25,316 bases of DNA from Parachlamydiaceae bacterium (lineage in GTDB: Bacteria > Chlamydiota > Chlamydiia > Chlamydiales > Parachlamydiaceae), in NCBI GenBank assembly GCA_003164155.1, contig PLSG01000071.1:1-25316 (forward strand). Reading direction: 5' to 3'. A program made the translations under genes and the position numbers. Shown piece after piece: positions 18,375-25,316 of this stretch. The notes beneath the pieces were generated by a model that worked only from the letters and a program-made list of their open reading frames with translations, did not search any database and was not told the DNA's origin. Numbering within the stretch: the first letter of the stretch is position 1; the number at the start of each line of letters is the position of its first letter.

Positions 18375-18486
18375 GATTGACTGCAAAGAAATTGATAGGC
18401 AAGTAAAAGCTGCTCAGGGATACCAGTAAAAGCAATCCATAGTTTGACGAAAGCCGGAGCTTTTAAGAGTTCGCATACCTAACATC

Positions 18487-18513
18487 GCAAATTTGGCGCA
18501 TTGCTGAATTTGC
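18487..18513. terminator. Candidate hairpin between convergent RHH and relaxase genes
   Basis: GCAAATT (18487-18493) and AATTTGC (18507-18513) form a perfect seven-base stem with a 13-base loop, in the gap between two convergent genes. A second, shorter stem AAAGC-CGGA-GCTTT (18450-18463) precedes it and ends in TTTT. Either might terminate transcription; both are weak. Confidence 0.25.
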
Positions 18514-18581
18514 AGATTCATTGAGATGATTCCAACTAGCTCTAAATCCATACTCATCTAAGGCCAAAAAAGCTACAGGAA

Positions 18582-21500
18582 CTAACGCTCTCTTTCATTC
18601 GCTTTTGCTCTTGCTGTCTCTCTATCAGGAATGCATTGTTCTTGCAATATGGATTGTCTTCCTGGCATTTGTGCTACTTCTGCTTGTAATCCGTTTTTTC
18701 CTTGGGCTTGGGCTAATTGGCTAACTTCTTTCAAAATCGCTGAATCAATTTCCCATACCTTAGAGCCATGCCTCTGCTCCAGATCAGATCTCAACCGCTT
18801 ATCGACATCCACAACGATTTCATTAAGCTGATTGAAGGTCATACCGTGCTGAGCTGCCACAGCCTCAAGCCGATCTATTCCGATAGCCTTGCTATCCGCA
18901 CGTAAGAGGATATCACGCACAAAATTCGCGGATTTATCTGCCGGAAGAGTATCGGCCAAATCCCATTTCAAAGGAAAATCCTTTAAGGCATCATTAGAAA
19001 CTTGCTTTAAAGATTTAACCCCTGTCTGACGCAAACAACCACAAATATCCGCAGCGGCCTTAAACCCAGCTGGATCATTATCAGGCCAGATGACAATATC
19101 GCGGCCAAAAAGTTTTTTCCAATCAACGCTATTTGCTGCCGCTGCTCCACCTAGCCAAGAGATAACCGTATATTCATTGCCTAACATTTCGTGGGCTGCA
19201 TTGGCTGTTTTTTCGCCTTCAACAATCAAAATCGGCTTAGATGGAGATTGCTGCACCAGGGGCAAGTTATAAATTAACGCATTTTGAGCCTTATACCGCC
19301 TAAGTCCCCATTTAGCTTCGGTTTCCGGATGCGTCTTACCATAACTTGCAGGTAGCACAATTTTTTTTCCTCCGGCTTTCGGCTCCAAGCGCAGCGTGTA
19401 GCAGATAAGTTTGTTTTGTTCATTGTAATATGGATAGTGCGCAGCAACGCAATAGCTGTCGTCAAGATGTCGCGATAAGAAGTTCAGCGCGGGTAATGGC
19501 TTATCAGATGAAGGCTCAAGACTAATCCAGGTATCTTCTTTCATCTTGGAAAAACTAGCGATGGAATAATGCGAGGGAGTTGGTTTTCCAGCAGACTCTT
19601 TCAAGAAATCGCGCGCCCAACTGCATGCTTGAGATATGGATAGGTTTTCTTTTTTTTGTATAAGCTGCAAAAGGTTGCCACCTTCTTTATTTGCAAAATC
19701 ATAATAGCATCCTTTTTTTTCTCCCACACAGGTGACTGCTAACGAACCATTTGATCCAAAACGAAAACTGCGTTTATCTTTTCGTTGAGGCCCATCAGGA
19801 AATAGCTGATAAAGCAAGCCCTCAATTTTATCAGTAAGCTGTGTTGCAAGACTATCTTTTGGTTGTATAACTTGCTCATAACGCATCGCCCTTTCTTGCA
19901 AAATCTCAAACCCTTTTTGACCAAGTATTGTTTTATGTTGAACCCCACCCCTCAACAGGTCAAATGCTGCGGCATTTCTTTCCCCACATGCTTTTTGCCA
20001 AGCAACAAAACTAGGCGCTGCTTCCTTAGAAATTGAAGATGCTGTTACTTCCGCCTGTATAATTGCATAAAGAGAAGAAGCTGTTTCCGTTTTTTCAAAA
20101 TATACTGTATAAATTTTTCGTTTGTCTTCATGAAGCTTCTGTAGGCAATTGCTTTTCGATTGTTGCGCTTTCTCTGGATTCTGGCTCGGGGCCAATGCGC
20201 CTTTTTTAACCTCGACTAAACTACTACTCTCTTTCGCAGACTGCTTTTGTTGCGTTTTATCAGAAATATGAAGGGATTCTAATAGTTCTTCTTTGACTTC
20301 AACAACACGCCCTTCTCCTTTAGTCGACTGACTGGGCACCACGTAAAAATTCGCATCAAGATGTCTGTCTTGCACCTTTTCTACGAAGGAGCTAACATGC
20401 GCTTTCAAAGTGTCCCAAGTTTTGAGACTATATCCTTTAGCTCGCGACAAAAGTTCTTCAGAACTACAAAAATCCTGGATTTCTTTCTCCCTTTTTTGCG
20501 TTTTTTGAGCCTCCTTGATTTCGGAATGATATGTATAATTGAGGGTATTCTCTTGCTCACTCTTTCTCATGGCCTGACGCTTTATATCCATTAGGCATGA
20601 GGCATCTGTCTTAGAGACAAAACAATGGGCATTGCGTACATGACGCGTCATTCCCACATACAACAATTTTTGATGCATGTGTCGATTATACACCACGTAG
20701 CATCTGTCTATAGTCCTGCCTTGCGAACGGTAGTAGGTAGCCGCATAGCCCAACTGAAAATCAGTAAATTTTTTAGGATTAAAGCTAATCTTTTTTTTGT
20801 CTTCTGTGGCCACAACGAAATTATCTTCAGAAGCACTTACAAGGACTCCTTGCAAACCATTCGACACATTCAGCTTTTTAGAATTAGCACGAAACTCAAG
20901 CACATCACCTTCACTGATGCGAATATTTCCAAAAGTTGTCTGGCAAGAAAACTCCTTCTCAGCCACTTCACCCTTGCTTTGCCTTACAGCATGGATTAAG
21001 TCATTGATCTGCCTAACTTCATTATTTGTATGCGCTATAATGAGCTTTGATGCATATGGAAAATCAACTGTATCAGCAGCCCACTTTTCAACAGCCTTGA
21101 ATAGCTTTTCCTCTTTGTCTGCGCTCCAAACAAATCCACCTGTTCTTGCTATCATGTCCACTGCAACAGCCACATCGCCATGCGCTAATCGTTTTGCGAT
21201 TTCACGATGGCTGCTTTCTTTTTGTCTTTGGATGTCACCTAGAAATGAATGACCATAGCGCTCACAAAAAATCTTAAAAAATCCTCCGCGTTCAACAGAG
21301 GAAAGTTGAGCAGAATTACCCGAAAAAATAATTTGGATTTCATTTTTTTCAGCAACCTTTAGGAGTTCCAAAAGAGGACGATTACCTAACTTTCCCGATT
21401 CGTCTACGATCCAGATCTCTTTGCCTGGGGAGATGGTGCTTTTTTTGGAGAAATTGTTCTTAAAAAGGAATTGATGCACGTTCCTGACATCCTTAAATCC

Positions 21501-22754
21501 CTTCTCCAGCAAAACTTTAACCGTGGCGTTGTCTGGGCCAAAAGCGCGCACTTTATACCCACTTCCCTCATAGTGATCGCGTAAAGCCACAAGCAGATAA
21601 CTTTTTCCTGTGCCAGCTAAACCCTCAATGCAAGATAAGGATTTCCCTCCTTTTACAATAGCATTGTAAGCCTCGCGTTGTTCACCAGTTAATGCAATAG
21701 AGCATGATTCGCCTGCAACAGGAAGAGCCATTCTCTTTTCCATCCTATTCGATATCCGTAGAATCTGCTGTTCTTCTTCGATAACTTTGGAAGAACTAAA
21801 TTTTTGTGTCGGTTGGCCAGAGACCTTATCAAAAAGTTGTATAAGATTAGGATTTTTCCAAAATGTGTTGCGCACATTCTCAATATCTCCTTCAAGCAGA
21901 TGCTTGTGCAAAAATACCTCTAGATCGGCATCGGAAAACACGCTTTTATTTTCTGTTATTTTCTCCAATATGACATCTGGATCTTTCATTAAAAGTTGTC
22001 CTAATTCTATTCGCTTGTCCTGTCGTTCTAAAATTTCATAGGCTTTTTCACTTCTCATACGCACAGGCCCAAGATGAATCTGTGCTACAGTTCCTTTATG
22101 ATCTACACGTAAATCCAACCCGTTCCCTTCAAAATATTCGTTTTGAAATTGAGTCCATAATTTTTCCCATTCTAAACCACAGAAAGCAAAATGACTACTG
22201 CCTCTCACTTGAGGTATAATGTCATTTGTTTTTTTCAAACTAAAACCGTCTCCAGACTCGTTAAAGGGTCGCGAGGTAATTAAAATATGCGCGTGATAAT
22301 TTTTAGCGTACACATCCATCTCATCTGGTTCCTCATATCGATTAGAGCTATTTGGGCAATGCAAATCAATTTGCACTCCAAAACCCTTTGATACGAAGTA
22401 CTTTTTTGCAAAGAGTTCCGACATCTCTATACGCTGCCTATTCGATATCATCTTATCGTCTGGCAGAGCTAATAAAAGCTCATAGCCTACCTGGGCATCT
22501 TTTCGTCTTTCACACCTCTCCACTGCATTCCATAATTTTTGCGGATCTAAAAATTGGGAGTCTGCATTTTTAGGCAACAGAATTGCATGATGCAAAGGCT
22601 TTTCTTTCTCATGCGTTCGATCATAAGTGCTAGAAGGCGTATTGCTAGTGCCCTCAAATTCCAATTTTAGCTTTCCTGTATAGGCAGACTTTGCCAGCAT
22701 GTTTTTACCGGCAGAGCGCTTTACAAACTCAAGGCGAGCAAAGCAGATAGCCAT
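18582..22754 (-). CDS. traA: TraA-like relaxase-helicase-primase fusion
   Basis: This 1390-residue protein joins three DNA-processing activities. Residues 1-235 are a MobA/MobL-type relaxase: R-S-A-G-K then Y25 as candidate nicking tyrosine, with H132, H154 and H156 as the metal-binding three-histidine set. Residues about 355-715 are a RecD/TraI-type helicase: Walker A G-L-A-G-T-G-K-S at 378-385, D451-E-S, G-N-S-A-Q-L-S-S-V at 479-487 and the C-terminal motif L-Y-V-G-M-T-R at 698-704. The C-terminal third holds a DnaG-like region (about 996-1050) and a TOPRIM core, V-E-G-E-K-T-A at 1178-1184 and W-P-D-N-D-P-A-G at 1223-1230, as in primases. TraA of Ti plasmids has only the first two parts. 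I chose the ATG at 22754, which has AAAGGAG upstream; an in-frame TTG at 22811 would add 19 residues. It is divergent from the TraD-like gene. Confidence 0.88.
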   Translation of the reverse strand: MAICFARLEFVKRSAGKNMLAKSAYTGKLKLEFEGTSNTPSSTYDRTHEKEKPLHHAILLPKNADSQFLDPQKLWNAVERCERRKDAQVGYELLLALPDDKMISNRQRIEMSELFAKKYFVSKGFGVQIDLHCPNSSNRYEEPDEMDVYAKNYHAHILITSRPFNESGDGFSLKKTNDIIPQVRGSSHFAFCGLEWEKLWTQFQNEYFEGNGLDLRVDHKGTVAQIHLGPVRMRSEKAYEILERQDKRIELGQLLMKDPDVILEKITENKSVFSDADLEVFLHKHLLEGDIENVRNTFWKNPNLIQLFDKVSGQPTQKFSSSKVIEEEQQILRISNRMEKRMALPVAGESCSIALTGEQREAYNAIVKGGKSLSCIEGLAGTGKSYLLVALRDHYEGSGYKVRAFGPDNATVKVLLEKGFKDVRNVHQFLFKNNFSKKSTISPGKEIWIVDESGKLGNRPLLELLKVAEKNEIQIIFSGNSAQLSSVERGGFFKIFCERYGHSFLGDIQRQKESSHREIAKRLAHGDVAVAVDMIARTGGFVWSADKEEKLFKAVEKWAADTVDFPYASKLIIAHTNNEVRQINDLIHAVRQSKGEVAEKEFSCQTTFGNIRISEGDVLEFRANSKKLNVSNGLQGVLVSASEDNFVVATEDKKKISFNPKKFTDFQLGYAATYYRSQGRTIDRCYVVYNRHMHQKLLYVGMTRHVRNAHCFVSKTDASCLMDIKRQAMRKSEQENTLNYTYHSEIKEAQKTQKREKEIQDFCSSEELLSRAKGYSLKTWDTLKAHVSSFVEKVQDRHLDANFYVVPSQSTKGEGRVVEVKEELLESLHISDKTQQKQSAKESSSLVEVKKGALAPSQNPEKAQQSKSNCLQKLHEDKRKIYTVYFEKTETASSLYAIIQAEVTASSISKEAAPSFVAWQKACGERNAAAFDLLRGGVQHKTILGQKGFEILQERAMRYEQVIQPKDSLATQLTDKIEGLLYQLFPDGPQRKDKRSFRFGSNGSLAVTCVGEKKGCYYDFANKEGGNLLQLIQKKENLSISQACSWARDFLKESAGKPTPSHYSIASFSKMKEDTWISLEPSSDKPLPALNFLSRHLDDSYCVAAHYPYYNEQNKLICYTLRLEPKAGGKKIVLPASYGKTHPETEAKWGLRRYKAQNALIYNLPLVQQSPSKPILIVEGEKTANAAHEMLGNEYTVISWLGGAAAANSVDWKKLFGRDIVIWPDNDPAGFKAAADICGCLRQTGVKSLKQVSNDALKDFPLKWDLADTLPADKSANFVRDILLRADSKAIGIDRLEAVAAQHGMTFNQLNEIVVDVDKRLRSDLEQRHGSKVWEIDSAILKEVSQLAQAQGKNGLQAEVAQMPGRQSILQEQCIPDRETARAKANERER

Positions 22755-22847
22755 ATAAATTTTTCTCCTTTGATTAATCTGCAAGATATGAATTTTTCCT
22801 TGGTCTGTCAACGAATTTTCCCATTTTTTTTGAAATTTTTAGCCTGG

Positions 22848-22862
22848 GTGTTGGAACAACAC
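22848..22862. repeat. Perfect inverted repeat in the relaxase-TraD intergenic region, oriT candidate
   Basis: GTGTTG-GAA-CAACAC is a perfect six-base stem with a three-base loop, alone in the 22755-23021 region between the divergent relaxase and TraD-like genes. Relaxases of the MobA/TraA class usually have their origin of transfer next to their own gene, with a short hairpin beside the nick site. No known nick-site consensus is evident next to it, so the assignment is tentative; an operator is the alternative. Confidence 0.35.
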
Positions 22863-23021
22863 ATATTGCGTACGGATTTCTCCTGTTCTTGCTGCCCTGC
22901 TCTTCATCACTTTGGATTTTATATTTCAATGTTTCGGACTGTGTTGTAGCTGCTGTTTAAAATTTCATTGACGTCTAATGGATAATTTTTTAGGATGGAT
23001 TTTTACAGATGGAGGTCTCAT

Positions 23022-23441
23022 ATGCCAAGCCTAAATCAGACTTTAGAAGTCAAAAAAAAGAAACATCGGGAATTAGAGCAAAAGATTAAACAAGAAATCA
23101 AGAACAAGCAGATGAATGAGCTTTACAACTTAGCCTGCAAAACTGGAATTTCAAATTTAGAACTATGCTCTTTGCATGGTGCTTTTCTTGAAATTGCTAA
23201 TGGAGCAAAAAACCAAGAAAATATCCAACGATGGAAAGAAGCCGGAGAAAAGCAAAAACCAGACAATCTAAAGCCTCTCATTATTAAATTTCCAACCTCA
23301 CTCCCACAGGACATAAAATCCTCCCTAAAGCAGCTTAATTTTAAATGGAATAGCTTTAGGGGAGAATATTATGGATCTGGAGATATTCATATCTTAAAAT
23401 TGCTGCTTAAAAACGTTGATCATGAAGTGGTGCAGATTTGA
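23022..23441 (+). CDS. TraD-like conjugal transfer accessory protein
   Basis: From the ATG at 23022 this is a 139-residue protein. That start has a strong GGAGG seven bases upstream, whereas an in-frame ATG at 22995 has only an abutting AGG. The basic N-terminal half (about 8-35) is a probable coiled-coil rich in lysine and glutamate. It is followed by a segment of the form K-x-G-I-S-N-L-E-L...H-G-A-F-L-E, which resembles the small TraD/TraC family encoded beside TraA in Ti-like transfer regions. The last 50 residues look like a separate alpha/beta module. The gene is divergent from the relaxase gene and its TGA overlaps the TTG of the DsbB-like gene (TTGA, 23438-23441). Relaxosome accessory function is expected from context; assignment is moderate. 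Confidence 0.6.
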   Translation: MPSLNQTLEVKKKKHRELEQKIKQEIKNKQMNELYNLACKTGISNLELCSLHGAFLEIANGAKNQENIQRWKEAGEKQKPDNLKPLIIKFPTSLPQDIKSSLKQLNFKWNSFRGEYYGSGDIHILKLLLKNVDHEVVQI

Positions 23442-23944
23442 TAGTACAACACGTCTCAAACAATCAACTATTTCTTTGTTTTTTCTCTTTAGGTGTTGCT
23501 GCTCTTTGCTTGTCATTTGGCATCGAGCATGTGCTCCATATTCAAGCATGTAATTTTTGTTCGTGGCAAAGGTATATATACTTAGTCCTAGTCATCATAA
23601 CTTTAAGCGGCATTTTTTCTAAAAATAAGCAAATGACACTGGCGATGTGTATAGCCATATTTTTAGCTAGTTTTTTGCTTGCCAGTTACCATTTCGGAAT
23701 CCAATCAGGGTTTATAGATGAAACCTGTGCTATTCAATCACCGAAAAATACTAAAGAATTCGAAACAATGCTATTCAATCCAACAGCTTCTTGCTCTTCA
23801 TTTGGCTGGTCTTTTTTTAGTATTCCTCTTTCCGCTATCAATGCGTTCTTTTCTCTTGTGTGTCTTTGCTTCGCCCTTTACAAATCCATAAAGCTAACAA
23901 AAATAGAAAAATCTCACTTCCCCTTAAGAATGGAGAAGGCCTAG
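23438..23944 (+). CDS. DsbB-like disulfide bond oxidoreductase
   Basis: DsbB is an inner-membrane protein that re-oxidises periplasmic DsbA and passes electrons to quinone. This 168-residue product has four hydrophobic segments (about 10-30, 45-60, 67-84 and 128-150). The first periplasmic cysteine pair C38-N-F-C41 is followed by W-Q-R, and the second pair C97 and C119 sits in the larger loop before W124, which is the full DsbB set. It begins at a TTG whose last bases overlap the stop of the TraD-like gene by four, so the two are probably translated together; no ATG is available nearby. DsbB/DsbA proteins help fold cysteine-rich conjugation and secretion proteins. No dsbA partner is in the window. 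Confidence 0.85.
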   Translation: MIVQHVSNNQLFLCFFSLGVAALCLSFGIEHVLHIQACNFCSWQRYIYLVLVIITLSGIFSKNKQMTLAMCIAIFLASFLLASYHFGIQSGFIDETCAIQSPKNTKEFETMLFNPTASCSSFGWSFFSIPLSAINAFFSLVCLCFALYKSIKLTKIEKSHFPLRMEKA

Positions 23945-24003
23945 AACAATTCCGACAAATTCATTATGCCATTTCTTGGAATTCGCCATGTTATTAAGAG
24001 ATT

Positions 24004-24055
24004 ACTTCTGTGCTTACGAGTTAGCTCAACCCTTACGGCTCATAAGCATAGAAGT
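24004..24055. terminator. Long hairpin between convergent DsbB-like and initiator genes
   Basis: A 17-base arm at 24004-24020 pairs with 24039-24055 at 15 positions; of the two remaining, one is a G-U pair on either strand. The loop has 18 bases. It stands in the 23945-24077 gap between two convergent genes and could act as a shared two-way terminator. It is longer than a usual intrinsic terminator and lacks a clean T-run, so it could also be a processed or regulatory RNA element. Confidence 0.4.
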
Positions 24056-24077
24056 GCAATGGAAATAGTCCTTAATC

Positions 24078-25121
24078 CTAGATCACTCCGAATTTGATTA
24101 GGATGTTCTTAAGTTGCTCTTCAAATCCAAGCTCTGAAAATCCAAGAGGGAAGGCCGAACGGCCAATCCGAAAGGTCGCGTAATTGTCGCTAAGTGAAAA
24201 AATTTTCCCCCCATCCAACCTATGCGCGTATAAAAGATGGTATGTCTCCGCAATGCTTCGATTCTTTTTAAAGAGATCTGCTTTTTCGTCAGATTTTTGG
24301 CTTTTTGGCTTTGAGGACATCATCGTAATCCATAACGTATCAAATTTTTCGCGCAGCTTCGCTGGAGATTGAATGTTTTTGATCCAAAACGACTCTGTTG
24401 GCAACCACTCAATCATGCTTTTAATTTCAGCAGGCGATCTGTTATCAATTTGCAACATGCGCTCGACATGGAAAGCCCAGTTTTGCATATTGGGTTGCCT
24501 ATGCTTAGGATTAATTTCTTTCAATTTTTTTAAAAGAAGAGCAGCAAGTCCGAACGCATGTTCGGACACCTCTTCTTTTTTTGTTTTTCCTAGCTGTTCT
24601 TCTTTATTGTTCTTCTTTTGTCCGTTGGACGGACAGCCTGTCCGTATTGCGGACACGTTGTCCATTTGACGGACACCCTGTTCGCCAGACGGACAGGGTG
24701 TCCGCTTGGCGGACACCTCTTCCCCGTGTTTATTCTGGCTTTCACCACCCATCTTGGTTGTTTTCATTTCTTCAAAAAACATAATGTTTTCCGGCATAAT
24801 ATTTGTCACAGTGATGATGTTTTGTCCACCAACGACTTTAGGCTTTGTTTTTACAGCTATTAAACTTTTTCCTCCTAGCGTCGGTCTTGGCTTCGCTAAA
24901 GTAATAATCACTTGAGAAGCCTTAGTTTTTCCCATTCCCGCCTCTTTCGCCAAAGTGCGCACGCCTTTAAATGACTTACCACGATCCCCTGCTGTTCTTT
25001 TCAAAGCAAAAAACATAGCGATCTCATATGCATCAAGACCAAGATGAAAAATGATATTGCTAGCCTGCGTAAAATATTTTGATTCAGGGGAGTCTTCTTC
25101 TACAACCCAAGCTTCACTCAT
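24078..25121 (-). CDS. Winged-helix replication initiator, lambda O-like layout
   Basis: The 347-residue protein has an N-terminal winged-helix domain (about 20-110) with a helix-turn-helix V-R-T-L-A-K-E-A-G-M-G-K-T-K-A-S at 54-69, as in phage O-type and plasmid replication proteins. A flexible polar linker (about 115-185) follows and then a helical C-terminal domain (about 187-347). The linker contains a 20-residue unit twice (136-155 and 156-175, each opening V-S-A-x-R-T-x-C-P-S). These are the reading of a 20-bp DNA repeat, three DNA units per repeated amino-acid phase. The ATG has AAGAGG upstream with about seven-base spacing. By analogy with lambda O the N-terminal domain would bind the repeats and the C-terminal domain would recruit the helicase loader; this is inference. 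Family assignment rests on domain layout, not on a named match. Confidence 0.6.
   Translation of the reverse strand: MSEAWVVEEDSPESKYFTQASNIIFHLGLDAYEIAMFFALKRTAGDRGKSFKGVRTLAKEAGMGKTKASQVIITLAKPRPTLGGKSLIAVKTKPKVVGGQNIITVTNIMPENIMFFEEMKTTKMGGESQNKHGEEVSAKRTPCPSGEQGVRQMDNVSAIRTGCPSNGQKKNNKEEQLGKTKKEEVSEHAFGLAALLLKKLKEINPKHRQPNMQNWAFHVERMLQIDNRSPAEIKSMIEWLPTESFWIKNIQSPAKLREKFDTLWITMMSSKPKSQKSDEKADLFKKNRSIAETYHLLYAHRLDGGKIFSLSDNYATFRIGRSAFPLGFSELGFEEQLKNILIKFGVI
24548..24567. repeat. Inverted repeat flanking the A-rich tract, outlying iteron-like copy
   Basis: GTCCGAAC-GCAT-GTTCGGAC is a perfect eight-base inverted repeat. Its right arm continues into CGGACACCTCTTC (24563-24575), which recurs exactly at 24710-24722 at the edge of the iteron block. 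It therefore belongs to the same repeat family and lies on the far side of the A-rich tract. Confidence 0.6.
24619..24722. repeat. 20-bp iterons inside the initiator gene, candidate replication origin
   Basis: Four full 20-bp units start at 24631, 24651, 24671 and 24691, with a half unit before (TGTCCGTTGGAC, 24619-24630) and one after (24711-24722). The consensus is GGACASSSTGTCCGYNTGRC, with most changes at the S, Y and N positions. Each unit contains GGACA...TGTCC, so it is itself an inverted repeat. Because 20 is not a multiple of three, selection on protein sequence alone does not explain the period. The tract 24568-24618 next to it is A-rich and strongly purine-biased on the coding strand. 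Confidence 0.7.
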
Positions 25122-25243
25122 GAAAACCTCTTCGATTCGAATTGCTTGCAGAAAAAACTTTTTGCTCTTATCAAAAATAAAATACTTGATGCCGGTTACG
25201 GCAAAAGAAATTTTTTGAAATTGGTAGCCGAAAAAAAGATGGC

Positions 25244-25258
25244 ACGTATAACATACGT
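25244..25258. promoter_or_regulatory. Palindrome upstream of the initiator gene
   Basis: ACGTAT-AAC-ATACGT is a perfect six-base inverted repeat about 120 bases upstream of the initiator ATG, in a region that must hold its promoter. An operator is the simplest reading. The rest of 25122-25316 has no gene that I can support, apart from a stop-free stretch (25190 to the edge) without a start codon. Confidence 0.35.
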
Positions 25259-25316
25259 ACGCTAGGCGTTAAGGATGGTCTCATCATTTGTTCTGTTGGC
25301 GCAAAGTTGAAATGTC

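Noticed and set aside
20361..21252. Several plus-strand frames of 77-151 codons within the relaxase gene
   Set aside because: They lie antisense to a protein with clear helicase motifs in the other strand and have no recognisable domain.
24619..24722. CRISPR-like array
   Set aside because: The units are 20 bp with no unique spacers between them, so this is a tandem iteron-type repeat, not a CRISPR array.
24618..24863. Plus-strand reading frames with repeated C-P-x-x-G-H units over the iteron block
   Set aside because: They are the opposite-strand reading of the 20-bp repeat inside the initiator gene; the repetitive peptide is a by-product, and no ribosome-binding site supports them.
25190..25316. 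Stop-free plus-strand stretch running off the right edge
   Set aside because: About 42 codons without a stop but no start codon or ribosome-binding site, and it overlaps the likely promoter region of the initiator gene; too short to call.

Overview
The window (about 25.3 kb) looks like part of a mobile, probably conjugative, replicon or integrative element carried by a low-to-medium GC Gram-negative bacterium. The Gram-negative call rests on a DsbB-type membrane protein, Sec signal peptides and a MobA/TraA-type relaxase. A secreted ankyrin-repeat protein plus a Ti-like TraA/TraD pair suggests a host-associated lineage, such as an amoeba- or arthropod-associated chlamydia or a Rickettsiales/Holosporales relative. 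That taxonomic guess is inference; no rRNA or housekeeping gene is present to settle it.

Left part (1-6.4 kb): a secreted ankyrin-repeat protein (minus strand), a short possibly decayed reading frame, a tandem 55-bp-period operator-like repeat, an ATPase of the ATPase_2/DUF234 type ending in a D-ExK nuclease-like motif (plus), and an 803-aa zinc-ribbon protein with a C-terminal PD-(D/E)XK-like motif (minus).

Middle (6.4-16.3 kb): one tightly packed five-gene minus-strand operon. In order of transcription it encodes an SNF2-type helicase with a degenerate PLD-like front end, a DUF4391 protein, a type III Mod-like adenine methyltransferase, a RhuM-family protein and a type III Res subunit. Junctions are 4-bp ATGA overlaps or gaps of about 12 bp, and the GC content is visibly higher than in the flanks. 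It is best read as an extended type III restriction-modification/defence system acquired as a unit. A tyrosine-recombinase C-terminal fragment sits just beyond its 5' end.

Right part (17.2-25.3 kb): a secreted protein of unknown function, a ribbon-helix-helix regulator with a recognisable promoter and an overlapping palindrome, a very large relaxase-helicase-primase fusion (TraA-like), a divergent TraD-like protein translationally coupled to a DsbB-like thiol oxidoreductase, and a winged-helix replication initiator. Inside the initiator gene lies a set of 20-bp iterons next to an A-rich, purine-biased tract. This is the layout of the phage lambda origin in gene O, and I regard it as the most interesting signal in the window. 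Together the right-hand genes supply replication, relaxase/primase and transfer accessory functions, while the left and middle genes supply host-interaction and defence cargo.
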